Source of the DNA: Arsenicibacter sp965247375
Lineage (GTDB): Bacteria > Bacteroidota > Bacteroidia > Cytophagales > Spirosomataceae
Direction of reading: 5' to 3'
NCBI GenBank assembly: GCA_965247375.1
Contig: CBDFHU010000043.1
Location: 7,951 to 71,950, forward strand
Length of the DNA: 64,000 bases
Shown here one piece after another: positions 27,069 to 35,595 of this stretch (position 1 is its first letter; the number at the start of each line of letters is the position of its first letter). The position numbers and the translations under genes were made by a program. Under the pieces are notes generated by a model. The model made no database searches. It was not told the origin of the DNA and saw nothing but the letters and a program-made list of their open reading frames with translations.

Positions 27069-27180
27069 AATTTTACTAGTTTGCAATGAATATAACGGCC
27101 AATATACGGATTCCTTTATGGTTTGTCCCGGTTTTGTTATAAAATTGAGCGCCCGGCTCATGGGGTATAATACGTTACAT

Positions 27181-27212
27181 AAAAAAAGCGGAGCCTGGAC
27201 AGACCCCGCTTC
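27181..27212 (-). terminator. Intrinsic terminator of the amidohydrolase gene
   Basis: On the minus strand AAGCGGGG, loop, then CTCCGCTT is followed by seven T. It lies about 45 bases beyond the amidohydrolase stop. Confidence 0.75.
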
Positions 27213-27232
27213 AGATACCATAATTGACTGAT

Positions 27233-27252
27233 GAGACGCATACATGCGTCTC
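27233..27252. repeat. gagacgcat palindrome, related to the repeat at 22836
   Basis: GAGACGCAT, two bases, ATGCGTCTC, followed by TAC as in the copy at 22836-22884. It also sits immediately beyond a minus-strand stop codon. Confidence 0.65.
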
Positions 27253-27258
27253 TACGGT

Positions 27259-28548
27259 TTACTGCTTGTAGACCTTGCCGTCTTTCATGACAAATTTCAC
27301 TTGCTGCAATGTTTTGATGTCTTGCAGCGGGTTTCCGTCAACGGCAATGATGTCAGCGAATTTACCGGCTTCAATCGCGCCGATCTGGTCTTTCATGCCC
27401 AGTACTTGGGCATTGACAACGGTTGCTGCCTTGATGCATTCAGCGGGCGGCATACCGCCTTCGACCATGTACTCAAACTCCTTGGCGTTGTAGCCGTGCG
27501 GATAAACACCGGCATCGGTGCCAAACGCAATTTTAACTCCGGCCTTGTACGCCTTCGTAAACGTTGCCTGGATTTTCGGGCCGATCGCAAGGGCTTTCGG
27601 CGTCACCAGAGCCGGATAGTAGCCCATGATGCGGGCCGAGTCGGCAGCCGTACGGCCGGCAATGATGGTCGGTACGTAATAGGTGCCGTGCTTTTTAAAA
27701 AGTTCAATGGCTTCATCGTCCATCAGCGTACCATGCTCGATGGTCGTCACACCGGCACGGATGGCCCGCTTCATGCCTTCTGCACCGTGGGCATGGGCGG
27801 CTACACTCATGCCGTAATCTTTCGCCGTTTCTACAATGGCTTTGGCTTCTTCGTCGGTAAACTGCGGGCCCTGACCGTCTTTGGCATTACTCAGCACCCC
27901 GCCGGTAGCGGTAATTTTAATGACATCAGCCCCTTCCTTGTAGCGTTGGCGCACGGCCTTACGGGCTTCGTCGGGGCCGTTGATCACGCCGTCGATTGGC
28001 CCCGGGTCACCGGCCAGATCGCGGCGAAAACCGTTGGTCGGGTCAGCGTGGCCGCCGGTTGTGGCAATGGATTTGCCGCTGGTCATGATGCGCGGGCCTT
28101 CGGCCAGACCACGGTTAATGGCATTCCGGAGCGCAATGTTGACGCCCGAACCGCCCAGATCGCGTACGGTTGTAAAACCGGCCATCAGCGTCACTTTGGC
28201 ATATTTGGCGGCCTGAAACGCCACATCGGGTACGTTCTGCGTAAAGCGGTCATAAGAGCCCCCCCGGCGCGTTTCGCTTTCGATGTGTACGTGCATGTCG
28301 ATCAGGCCCGGCAGTACGGTTTTGTTCTTCAGGTCGATGACTTTGTCAGAGCCGCTGCCCGATGTAAAGCCCTTCTGAATACCGGTGATTTTATTGCCTT
28401 CGACAACGACGGTTACGTTGCGTTGCAGGTCAGTTTGTACGCCGTCGAAGAGGCTGCCGCAGTAGATGAGGGTACGCTGGGCAAAAGCAGGGCCCGTACA
28501 GAACACCACTCCGGCCAGGAGGAGCGCCGAAAGGTAACGATGTTTCAT
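27259..28548 (-). CDS. Secreted amidohydrolase (imidazolonepropionase/Xaa-Pro dipeptidase-like)
   Basis: A 429-residue protein starting at MKHRYLSALLLAGVVF, with a signal peptide cut after PAFA. Metal-dependent amidohydrolase motifs are all present: VLPGLIDMHVHIES (HxH), bridging Lys in ADVIKITATGGVLSN, His in VAAHAHGAEGMKRAI and TTIEHGTLMDD, and the catalytic Asp in IAFGTDAGVYPHG. The family includes peptidases and carbamoyl/lactam hydrolases, so a periplasmic peptidase acting on proline or modified dipeptides is the likeliest function. It diverges from the penicillin acylase gene 90 bases away. Confidence 0.88.
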   Translation of the reverse strand: MKHRYLSALLLAGVVFCTGPAFAQRTLIYCGSLFDGVQTDLQRNVTVVVEGNKITGIQKGFTSGSGSDKVIDLKNKTVLPGLIDMHVHIESETRRGGSYDRFTQNVPDVAFQAAKYAKVTLMAGFTTVRDLGGSGVNIALRNAINRGLAEGPRIMTSGKSIATTGGHADPTNGFRRDLAGDPGPIDGVINGPDEARKAVRQRYKEGADVIKITATGGVLSNAKDGQGPQFTDEEAKAIVETAKDYGMSVAAHAHGAEGMKRAIRAGVTTIEHGTLMDDEAIELFKKHGTYYVPTIIAGRTAADSARIMGYYPALVTPKALAIGPKIQATFTKAYKAGVKIAFGTDAGVYPHGYNAKEFEYMVEGGMPPAECIKAATVVNAQVLGMKDQIGAIEAGKFADIIAVDGNPLQDIKTLQQVKFVMKDGKVYKQ

Positions 28549-28638
28549 GATTGATGATTTTTCATGTTTAGGTAAGAGATGCAAGATAAACGAAAACGCC
28601 TATATTTAACGCATTCAACAGACTACAAGCCTGAACTA

Positions 28639-30828
28639 ATGAAAGTCCTTTCCTTATTCTGTGTATTGCTGTCGGCAGGTGCGGCCACGGCTCAGTCGTT
28701 TAGTACCGGTGAAGTAACCCGATGGCAGGAGCAAGCCCGCCAAATTACCATCACCCGCGATACATGGGGTATTCCGCATATTTACGGCAAAACCGATGCC
28801 GACGTGGTGTTCGGTGCTCTTTACACGCAGTGTGAAGACGATTTTGCACGGGTCGAAGCGAATTACATCGACGCCATTGGCCGTATGGCGGAGGTCGATG
28901 GTGAAGGTGCCCTCTACCATGACCTGCGTGCCCGGCTTTTCATGGACAGTACCATGGCCATCGCCCAATACGAAAAAAGCCCGGCGTGGATGAAAAAACT
29001 CCTCAATGCCTTTGCTGATGGGGCGAACTATTACCTGCACACACACCCGCAGGTGAAACCCCGGTTACTGACGCGCTTCAAGCCGTGGATGCCGCTGATG
29101 TTCAGCGAGGGTAGTATCGGAGGCAACATCAGCGCGGTATCGGCCGAGCGGCTAAAGGCTTTTTATGAAAACCGCAAAACGTCGCTGGTAGATGATTTTG
29201 ACAGCCACTATGAACGGGAGTCGGTCGGCTCAAACGGCTTTGCCATCGCGCCGTCGAAAAGCGCTACCAAAAATGCCTTGCTGCTGATCAATCCGCATAC
29301 CTCGTTTTACTTCCGCTCGGAGTTGCAGATGGTCAGTAAAGAGGGACTGAATGCATATGGTGCCGTGACGTGGGGGCAGTTCTTTATCTATCAGGGCTTT
29401 AATCAGAACTGTGGGTGGATGCACACATCGAGCTATGCGGATGTAATGGACGAGTTTCTGGAAACTATTGAGAAAAAAGACGGTAAACTGGTCTACAAAT
29501 ACGGCGAGGAATGGCGGCCGGTAACGGTCGAAAAAATACTGCTGCCGTATAAACTGGGCAAGGGCATTGAGCGGCGGGAGTTTACCATTTATCGTACCCA
29601 CCACGGCCCGATTGTCGGCGAAAAAGACGGTAAGTGGATTGCGCTGAGCATGATGAACAATGGGCTGAACGCGCTGATGCAGTCGTACCTGCGGACAAAA
29701 GCAAAAGATTATGCCGGATATAAAAAGGTGATGAAGCTCAACGGCAACGCCTCTAACAATACCGTGTTTGCGGACAGGAAAGGTACTATCGCCTACTGGC
29801 ACGGCAATTTTATGCCGAAACGCGACCCGAAATTCGACTGGGAACAACCGGTAGATGGTAGCAATCCGGAAACCGACTGGAAGGGTTTGCATGCGGTAGA
29901 CGAAATTGTGCAGGTGAAAAATCCGGCAACCGGCTGGATTCAGAACTGTAACGCCACGCCGTTTACAGTATCGGGCAGTAGTAGTCCGCAAAAAGAGAAG
30001 TTTCCGGTTTACATGGCACCTGACGCTGAAAATTACCGGGGTATTAATGCCGCCCGTGTGCTGGGCAGCAAGCCGGTTTTTACGCTGGACACCCTGATTG
30101 CCGCCGCCAATGATCCGCATCTGGCCGGTTTCGACGATCTGATACCGGCGCTGTTGAAGGCTTACGAAAATGTAACGGATTTATCGGGCAAACAGGCGTC
30201 GGATGTGCGTAAGGCGATTGACGTATTACGGGCGTGGGACAAAAACTACGGTACAAACTCGGTTGGTACCGCACTGGCCATTGTCTGGGGCGAAAAAATG
30301 CAGCGGATGGCCCGCCCGCGCGCAACAGCCGGGCAGCGGCTCGATAACCTCGGTATGACCGATCTGGTGATTAACAATACCTCAGCGAAGGAAAAGATTC
30401 AGACATTGGCCGATGTGGTTGATGAGTTCGAGCGCGATTTCGGTAAGTGGAATGTCGCCTGGGGAGATATGAACCGGTTCCAGCGACTGACGGGTCAGAT
30501 TCAGGAAACCTATGACGATGCGAAACCAAGTCTTGCCGTTGGCTTTACCCCGTCGGGCTGGGGTTCCCTGGCAGCATTCGGCGCACGTTCGTATCCGAAT
30601 ACCAAAAAACGGTACGGCTACGTCGGCAACAGCTTCGTGGCGATAGTTGAGTTCGGGAAGAAAGTGAAAGCACGGGCGGTTGTTACCGGCGGCTCAAACA
30701 GCAACCCGAAATCACCCCATTTCACCGATCAGGCCAGTCTCTACAGCCAGGGGCGGTTCCGCGACGTATGGTTTTATCCCGAAGACATTCAGCAGCACAT
30801 CGAAAAAACTTACCATCCCGGGGAATAA
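28639..30828 (+). CDS. Penicillin acylase family protein (N-terminal-nucleophile amidase), copy 1
   Basis: A 729-residue protein from MKVLSLFCVLLSAGAATAQS, a signal peptide. The 20 residues upstream in frame are polar and not needed. Residue blocks TRDTWGIPHIYGKTDADVVF and ALYTQCEDDFARVEANY form the alpha chain. The autoprocessing site is in ESVGSNGFAIAPSKSAT, where the Ser after Gly becomes the N-terminal nucleophile of the beta chain, followed by LLLINPHTSFYF. This is the acyl-homoserine-lactone/aculeacin/penicillin acylase group. Periplasmic amide hydrolysis is likely, with the substrate unknown. A second, divergent member lies at 44930. Confidence 0.9.
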   Translation: MKVLSLFCVLLSAGAATAQSFSTGEVTRWQEQARQITITRDTWGIPHIYGKTDADVVFGALYTQCEDDFARVEANYIDAIGRMAEVDGEGALYHDLRARLFMDSTMAIAQYEKSPAWMKKLLNAFADGANYYLHTHPQVKPRLLTRFKPWMPLMFSEGSIGGNISAVSAERLKAFYENRKTSLVDDFDSHYERESVGSNGFAIAPSKSATKNALLLINPHTSFYFRSELQMVSKEGLNAYGAVTWGQFFIYQGFNQNCGWMHTSSYADVMDEFLETIEKKDGKLVYKYGEEWRPVTVEKILLPYKLGKGIERREFTIYRTHHGPIVGEKDGKWIALSMMNNGLNALMQSYLRTKAKDYAGYKKVMKLNGNASNNTVFADRKGTIAYWHGNFMPKRDPKFDWEQPVDGSNPETDWKGLHAVDEIVQVKNPATGWIQNCNATPFTVSGSSSPQKEKFPVYMAPDAENYRGINAARVLGSKPVFTLDTLIAAANDPHLAGFDDLIPALLKAYENVTDLSGKQASDVRKAIDVLRAWDKNYGTNSVGTALAIVWGEKMQRMARPRATAGQRLDNLGMTDLVINNTSAKEKIQTLADVVDEFERDFGKWNVAWGDMNRFQRLTGQIQETYDDAKPSLAVGFTPSGWGSLAAFGARSYPNTKKRYGYVGNSFVAIVEFGKKVKARAVVTGGSNSNPKSPHFTDQASLYSQGRFRDVWFYPEDIQQHIEKTYHPGE

Positions 30829-30843
30829 TTCACTGCACCGTAC

Positions 30844-30873
30844 GGGCGACCCCACGTGGTCGCCCATTTTTTT
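30844..30873 (+). terminator. Intrinsic terminator
   Basis: GGGCGACC and GGTCGCCC form an eight-base stem followed by ATTTTTTT. The right arm plus flank (GTGGTCGCCCATTT) is repeated at 30881-30894. Confidence 0.75.
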
Positions 30874-30914
30874 AATTTAAGTGGTCGCCCATTTGATTAT
30901 GCCACGCGTGTCCA

Positions 30915-31520
30915 TCATTCCTCCTTCAACTGCCCATACAACCGGCGGAGGTTTTCCAGAATAGCCTCAATCCGGCCGTATTCTTTACGCAACGCACGGC
31001 GACCCAGATACAGGTAAGCAAAAGCCATCCAGGCCAGATAAAGAATCAGAAACAGTACGATAAGCGGAGTGGAAAAATAGCCGAGGATTTCGATAAAATA
31101 CAGCCCCATCGCCGCATTCAGGCCAATGAAGTAAAGCGGACTGTTGATGCGTACCATTTTCTTCCGGAAGCTGTAATAGGTCTCCCACTGCTGTAAATGC
31201 TCGCTGGCAGAAGCGGTTACGGCCAGCTGGCCCAGCCGCCGGTAAATAGCGGTGTTAATCAGGCCCTGAGCAAGCACGACTACAATCACTAGTACCAGCC
31301 CGGTATACGTGGTGGCCGACGAAAACGTAATGCCGCTGAAAAAACCGATCCAGGTCAGGGCCAGCACCGTTGCAAAGAGGGTAATGGCCGACCAGAGCTG
31401 CGTCCGCCGCAGTTTCGACAGCGCGTCGGTGTTGCTGGCTTTCAGCGCGGCAAGGTCAGGGCCTTTAACCGGTTCAGGTTGTTGCTGCCAGCGCTCCTTA
31501 AATAAATCAAACTCGTCCAT
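30915..31520 (-). CDS. Four-helix membrane protein linked to ECF sigma factor
   Basis: A 201-residue protein. A cytoplasmic head of about 40 residues (MDEFDLFKERWQQQPEP) precedes four hydrophobic segments near 42-62, 70-92, 128-148 and 152-172, then a charged C-terminal helix. There is no known domain. The start overlaps the end of the ECF sigma gene by 14 bases, so translation is probably coupled, and it may act as its anti-sigma factor or membrane sensor. That role is inferred from gene order only. Confidence 0.7.
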   Translation of the reverse strand: MDEFDLFKERWQQQPEPVKGPDLAALKASNTDALSKLRRTQLWSAITLFATVLALTWIGFFSGITFSSATTYTGLVLVIVVVLAQGLINTAIYRRLGQLAVTASASEHLQQWETYYSFRKKMVRINSPLYFIGLNAAMGLYFIEILGYFSTPLIVLFLILYLAWMAFAYLYLGRRALRKEYGRIEAILENLRRLYGQLKEE

Positions 31521-32001
31521 ATTGCTTGTAGATTGACGTCAGTTGTTGTTTGATGCGGTGAATTTTTACACGCAGATTTCCTTCTGAAATGCCCACGACC
31601 TGCGCTATGTCGGGGTAAGGCGTATCTTCGAGTACCAGCGTAATGATGATCCGGTCGGTTTCGGCGAGCTGGCTGATGCATTTGTAGAGCACCATAATCT
31701 GCTCGTCAGGTTCGGTCTGTTCGTCTGGAATGTTGTGCATCTCTCCGGTCTCTGTCATTGCCGTAGGTTTGGTCCGGTTACTGCGCAGGTGCAGCAGGCA
31801 GGTGTTGACCGCAATCCGGTAAAGCCACGTTTGTATCTGCGCCTCACCCCTGAACGAAGGCAGGTGGTGCCAGACCTTGATAAATGTTTCCTGCACTAAG
31901 TCCTGTGCCTGTTCATAGTCACCCGTATAGCCGAGGCAAAGCTTGAGCACTTTGGGGTGCCACGTTTTATAAAGCAGGTCAAACGAATTGGGTAAAGCCA
32001 T
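31507..32001 (-). CDS. ECF-type RNA polymerase sigma factor
   Basis: A 164-residue protein. Region 2 reads DLLYKTWHPKVLKLCLGYTG, then QAQDLVQETFIKVWHHLPSF and WLYRIAVNTCLLHLR. Region 4 reads LAETDRIIITLVLEDTPYPD and QVVGISEGNLRVKIHRIKQQ. This is a standard ECF layout. It forms an operon with the overlapping four-helix membrane protein gene. It starts 15 bases beyond the stop of the upstream alpha/beta hydrolase gene on the same strand and so may belong to a longer transcript. Confidence 0.92.
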   Translation of the reverse strand: MALPNSFDLLYKTWHPKVLKLCLGYTGDYEQAQDLVQETFIKVWHHLPSFRGEAQIQTWLYRIAVNTCLLHLRSNRTKPTAMTETGEMHNIPDEQTEPDEQIMVLYKCISQLAETDRIIITLVLEDTPYPDIAQVVGISEGNLRVKIHRIKQQLTSIYKQYGRV

Positions 32002-32015
32002 AGTGAACCGACAAA

Positions 32016-32873
32016 TTAATTAGCGGTTTCGAGAAACCGGTCGATCTGGGCATAAAACCACTGCGGGTTTTCGTACATGATGAAGTGTTTCGTATTCGAT
32101 ACGGCCAGTTGCTTATTGGGCAGTTTTTCATACTGTTCGTTGAGAATCCGCATCGTTGCCGCTTCGCTGTTGAAATACTGGCCACCCAACACCAGCGTGG
32201 GCGCAGTAATCCGGGCAATGGCCTGCCGCAAGTCGGTAAGGCTCATTTCGAGGATAGTCATGGCCAGGGTCCGGCGGTCGCTGTGGACGGCCCAGCCCGT
32301 TACCAGATCGGCTTTCAGGGAATCGGTGATCTGTATGCGCATGGCCCGTTTCTGGGTGACGGAAAACAGCGAATCGGGCATAGCCTTAAAATTGCTGATC
32401 ATCAGTTCCGGATTGTACATCGGATTCCTGCGCAGTGAGTCGGCGGTAATCTTCGGATTGGTCATCGCTGAGATGAACGGAACCCCGTCGACGCAGATGA
32501 GTTTTGAAAACAGGGCCGGTTCGGTACTACTGACCCAAAGGCTCATAAATGCTCCCAGACTATGCCCGATCAGGATAGGCTTGTGTAATTGCTGTGTTTT
32601 TACGTACCGGATTAGCTCATCCCGTACGGTTTGCAGGATTGGTGCGTCAATCGGGGCTACACCATCGTAGCCGGCCAGCGTCAGCACATGGCATTCATAG
32701 CGGTTTTTCAGGTGGGCGACGGTCTCTTGCCAGACCTCACCACTACACGAATAACCCGGAATCAGGATGACCGGCTGCCCTTTGCCGGTGATGGATACGG
32801 TAAACGCCTTTGACTGGCTGAAACCACAGGTTGTGCAGAAGCAAATGAGCAGGCTGAGCAGGAACGTTTTCAT
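32016..32873 (-). CDS. Secreted alpha/beta hydrolase
   Basis: A 285-residue protein started at MKTFLLSLLICFCTT, a signal peptide; the 16 upstream residues are unlikely to be translated. The triad is visible as nucleophile elbow LIGHSLGAFMSLW, acid in APTLVLGGQYF and His in SNTKHFIMYENPQWFYAQI. The oxyanion loop is ILIPGYSCSGEVW. The fold matches epoxide-hydrolase/haloperoxidase-like general esterases. No substrate can be inferred. It lies 15 bases before the ECF sigma gene. Confidence 0.83.
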   Translation of the reverse strand: MKTFLLSLLICFCTTCGFSQSKAFTVSITGKGQPVILIPGYSCSGEVWQETVAHLKNRYECHVLTLAGYDGVAPIDAPILQTVRDELIRYVKTQQLHKPILIGHSLGAFMSLWVSSTEPALFSKLICVDGVPFISAMTNPKITADSLRRNPMYNPELMISNFKAMPDSLFSVTQKRAMRIQITDSLKADLVTGWAVHSDRRTLAMTILEMSLTDLRQAIARITAPTLVLGGQYFNSEAATMRILNEQYEKLPNKQLAVSNTKHFIMYENPQWFYAQIDRFLETAN

Positions 32874-32944
32874 GGCAACTATATGTATCAGTTTTCGAAA
32901 TGTTTGCCTTTGGATACACACCTGCCCGAATTGTTACAGCCTGA

Positions 32945-32985
32945 ATAAAAAAAAGCCCGGCTATTTTCGGTAGCCGGGCTTCAAG
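32945..32985 (-). terminator. Intrinsic terminator of the DUF4920 gene
   Basis: On the minus strand GAAGCCCGGCTA, loop CCGAAAA, TAGCCGGGCTT is followed by eight T, just past the DUF4920 stop. Confidence 0.85.
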
Positions 32986-32999
32986 ATTGGGTAAGTTGC

Positions 33000-33446
33000 T
33001 TATTTTTTGACGATTACACCGTCAGCAACAAACGTCAGCGCCTTTTCCGGCTCTGTGATTTTTTCGATTTCGGCTTTGCTCTTACCGGCATCTTCGGCGT
33101 AGTGGCGCAGCTCGGCAACCGACGTAGTGGTCGTCTGGGCTAAACCTTCGAATACAACCTGCTTACCGGCAATGTCTTTCGGTACAAAGAAACCGTAGTC
33201 TTTGAACGTAACGCGCATGGTTTTGCCGTCCGCCGTTTTTACGGTCATCCAGCAGCCTTTGACTTTGCATACCTGGTCGACAGTGCCTTCGACTTTAGTC
33301 GTCAGTTCTTTTTTTTCGCCCATTTTTGCGGTTAATTCTGTCGCAGGAATGGCGTTGTTGTCGGTAATTTTTTTGCCGTGGTAGCTTTGCGCCTTAGCCG
33401 TCATGGTCAGGCCGATGGCTAACACCAGTACAAGAATGTGTTTCAT
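33000..33446 (-). CDS. DUF4920 domain-containing periplasmic protein
   Basis: A 148-residue protein. The signal peptide is MKHILVLVLAIGLTMTAKAQ. The body has the family pattern with VEGTVDQVCKVKGCWMTV (two Cys seven residues apart), RVTFKDYGFFVP and VVFEGLAQ, forming a small OB-like beta barrel. The conserved CxxKGCWM motif hints at metal or redox chemistry. Function is not known. It is monocistronic with its own terminator. Confidence 0.87.
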   Translation of the reverse strand: MKHILVLVLAIGLTMTAKAQSYHGKKITDNNAIPATELTAKMGEKKELTTKVEGTVDQVCKVKGCWMTVKTADGKTMRVTFKDYGFFVPKDIAGKQVVFEGLAQTTTTSVAELRHYAEDAGKSKAEIEKITEPEKALTFVADGVIVKK

Positions 33447-33566
33447 CGTGTGTCAGAAGTTTTTCGTAAGGTAAAGATACAAGCTGTGTACCAGAAAATC
33501 ACAGGAGCTTTATCATACGTAACGGCTGATGTCAGCAATTTCGTTGATTCTGCCTAACCGGACAGG

Positions 33567-34187
33567 TTATTTCCACGCCATGACGCTCAGAACATTCGGA
33601 CAAAAGGTATATTCTTCCGGCTGGTTGGAGCCGATCAGCAGGATCTGTTCCGGACCAAGTTGCTGAACCTCGTCCAGATACCAGTTGGCGCCCTGCCGGT
33701 CGAGGTTAGCCGTCGGCTCATCCAGAATCACCAGCGGGGTATCGGAGAAAAAGGCGAGACCAAGCTTGACCCGCTGTTTCATGCCCGACGAAAAATATTT
33801 AATTTCTTTGTTGCGGGCATGGCTCAGAAACATCCGCTCCAGCACCGATTCAGTATTCATGCCTGATTTAAAGGGCTTAAAAGTCTGGTGAAACGTCAGC
33901 AGTTCGGTCAGGGTCAGTTCTTCGATAAGTTCCAGATAAGGGGCTGCCATGTTAACCTGCCGAAACCAGTCATCGGGTAAAAGTGTTTTATCACCGAGCT
34001 GGTAAGCTAATTTCCCTTCAGTAGCGGGCATAACGCCCGAAATGAGCTGAAGAAATGTGGACTTGCCACTTCCGTTAGGGCCAACAAAGGTGTAACTTGT
34101 TCCTGCGGTTAGTGTCAGGTTAACGTGTCGGAATATCCATTCGCGACGATATTTTTTGCCGATGTCTTCGGCTGTAATGGTCAGCAT
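33567..34187 (-). CDS. ABC transporter ATP-binding protein without adjacent permease
   Basis: A 206-residue protein. Walker A is FVGPNGSGKSTFLQLI, the signature is YFSSGMKQRVKLGLAFFS, and Walker B is PLVILDEPTANLDRQG. The switch His is absent: LLIGSNQPEE replaces the usual SHD-like segment. It is short, with no membrane part. No permease gene is within several kilobases, so the partner is encoded elsewhere or the ATPase serves another process. It diverges from moaA with 32 bases between start codons. Confidence 0.88.
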   Translation of the reverse strand: MLTITAEDIGKKYRREWIFRHVNLTLTAGTSYTFVGPNGSGKSTFLQLISGVMPATEGKLAYQLGDKTLLPDDWFRQVNMAAPYLELIEELTLTELLTFHQTFKPFKSGMNTESVLERMFLSHARNKEIKYFSSGMKQRVKLGLAFFSDTPLVILDEPTANLDRQGANWYLDEVQQLGPEQILLIGSNQPEEYTFCPNVLSVMAWK

Positions 34188-34219
34188 ACCGCAAAATTAA
34201 GCTAACTTGCTTGTACCTC

Positions 34220-35200
34220 ATGCTTTTTGATAACCATAATCGCCCGATAACCTATTTGCGGCTGGCCGTTACCGACCGCTGCAACCTCCGCTGCTTTTAC
34301 TGCATGCCGGAAGAAGGTATCCGTTACCTGCCGAAAAAACAGCTCCTGACGTTCGAAGAAATGGAACGGCTGGTCGGGGTATTGGCTGGTTTGGGGGTCA
34401 GCAAAGTCCGGATTACCGGCGGAGAGCCGTTTGTCCGGAACGGGCTGATGGAGTTCATGCGGTCGCTCTCAGCTATTGACGGCCTGACGGAGCTGGCTAT
34501 GACGACGAACGGGGTCCTGACGGCTCCGCATGTGGCTGAACTGGCCTCGCTGGGGCTAAAATCGGTCAATCTGAGTATCGACACGCTCGACCGGCAACGT
34601 TTTCATCAGATTACCCGCCGTGACGAACTGCCGGCGGTATTACGGACGCTGGATGAACTGCTGGCACACAACATTGAGGTCAAGATCAATGCTGTCGTGA
34701 TGGAAGGGCAGAACATTGAGGACATTCCGTTGCTGGCCGAACTGACCCGTAATCAGCCGGTGACCGTGCGGTTTATTGAAGAAATGCCGTTTAACGGGGA
34801 GGGAACGCACTATCCGGTCCTGAACTGGACACACCGCCGCATTCTGACGGAGCTGAAGTCTTTTTATCCGGATATACAGAAGCTTGCTGACGGGCCGTTT
34901 TCCACATCGAATGACTATCAGATACCAGGCTACAAAGGAACAGTCGGGATCATTGCGGCCTTCAGCCGGACGTTCTGCGGGAGCTGCAACCGTATCCGCA
35001 TGACGGCGCAGGGCGTACTGAAAACCTGCCTGTACGACAGCGGCGTGCTGAACGTCCGTGATCTGATGCGGGCAGGTGCGACGGATACAGATTTGGTGGA
35101 GGCGTTTAAACAGGCCTTTGCCAGCCGCCCCGCCAATGGGTTTGAAGCCGAGCAGAACCGCGCTCCCGTTTCCGAGTCAATGGCGACGATCGGGGGTTAA
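34220..35200 (+). CDS. moaA: GTP 3',8-cyclase (molybdenum cofactor biosynthesis protein A)
   Basis: A 326-residue radical-SAM enzyme starting at MLFDNHNRPITYLRLAVTD; a TTG three codons earlier is less likely. The N-terminal 4Fe-4S site is CNLRCFYC, the SAM-binding motif is ITGGEPFV, and the C-terminal second cluster is RTFCGSCNRIRMTAQGVLKTC. The chain ends in the double glycine needed for catalysis. It converts GTP to 3',8-cH2GTP, the first step to molybdopterin. Other moa genes are absent here. Its stop overlaps the VOC gene tail to tail. Molybdopterin could in principle be a cofactor elsewhere; ActB here is a family relative that lacks it. Confidence 0.95.
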   Translation: MLFDNHNRPITYLRLAVTDRCNLRCFYCMPEEGIRYLPKKQLLTFEEMERLVGVLAGLGVSKVRITGGEPFVRNGLMEFMRSLSAIDGLTELAMTTNGVLTAPHVAELASLGLKSVNLSIDTLDRQRFHQITRRDELPAVLRTLDELLAHNIEVKINAVVMEGQNIEDIPLLAELTRNQPVTVRFIEEMPFNGEGTHYPVLNWTHRRILTELKSFYPDIQKLADGPFSTSNDYQIPGYKGTVGIIAAFSRTFCGSCNRIRMTAQGVLKTCLYDSGVLNVRDLMRAGATDTDLVEAFKQAFASRPANGFEAEQNRAPVSESMATIGG

Positions 35201-35589
35201 TGCGCTGGCTCAATGAGATCCCAGAGGTTCCCGTATAAATCTGCGAAGACCGCTACTGTACCGTATGCTTCCGTAACGGGCTGGCGTACAATGGTAACTT
35301 CCTGATCGAGCAGGTTCTGGTAATCTCTGGCGAAGTTGTCAGTATGCAGAAACAGAAATACACGGCCACCGGCCTGGTTGCCGATACGACTTTGCTGCTC
35401 CTCATTGGCGGCTTTGGCCAGCAGGATACCGCTACCGGTTGAGCCCGGCGGCGCGATCACCACCCAGCGTTTGGTTTCACTCAACACCGTATCTTCCCGC
35501 AGCGTAAACCGGAGCTTTCGGGTGTAGAAATCAATGGCCTCGTCGTAATCGGTAACGACGAGCGCGAAACAGGCAATGTTCTGTTGCAT
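35197..35589 (-). CDS. VOC family (glyoxalase/bleomycin-resistance-like) protein
   Basis: A 130-residue protein with two beta-alpha-beta-beta-beta modules: ACFALVVTDYDEAIDFYTRK at the start, and VFLFLHTDNFARDYQNLLDQ in the second half. It ends VFADLYGNLWDLIEPAH. The size fits single-domain VOC metalloproteins. Activity is unknown. It starts seven bases before the hpt stop on the same strand, so it may be the second gene of a two-gene unit with hpt. Confidence 0.86.
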   Translation of the reverse strand: MQQNIACFALVVTDYDEAIDFYTRKLRFTLREDTVLSETKRWVVIAPPGSTGSGILLAKAANEEQQSRIGNQAGGRVFLFLHTDNFARDYQNLLDQEVTIVRQPVTEAYGTVAVFADLYGNLWDLIEPAH

Positions 35590-35595
35590 GGTAAC

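Noticed and set aside
27244..28554. A 436-codon open frame on the plus strand
   Set aside because: It is fully antisense to the clear amidohydrolase gene, has the biased composition of a mirror frame and no family features.
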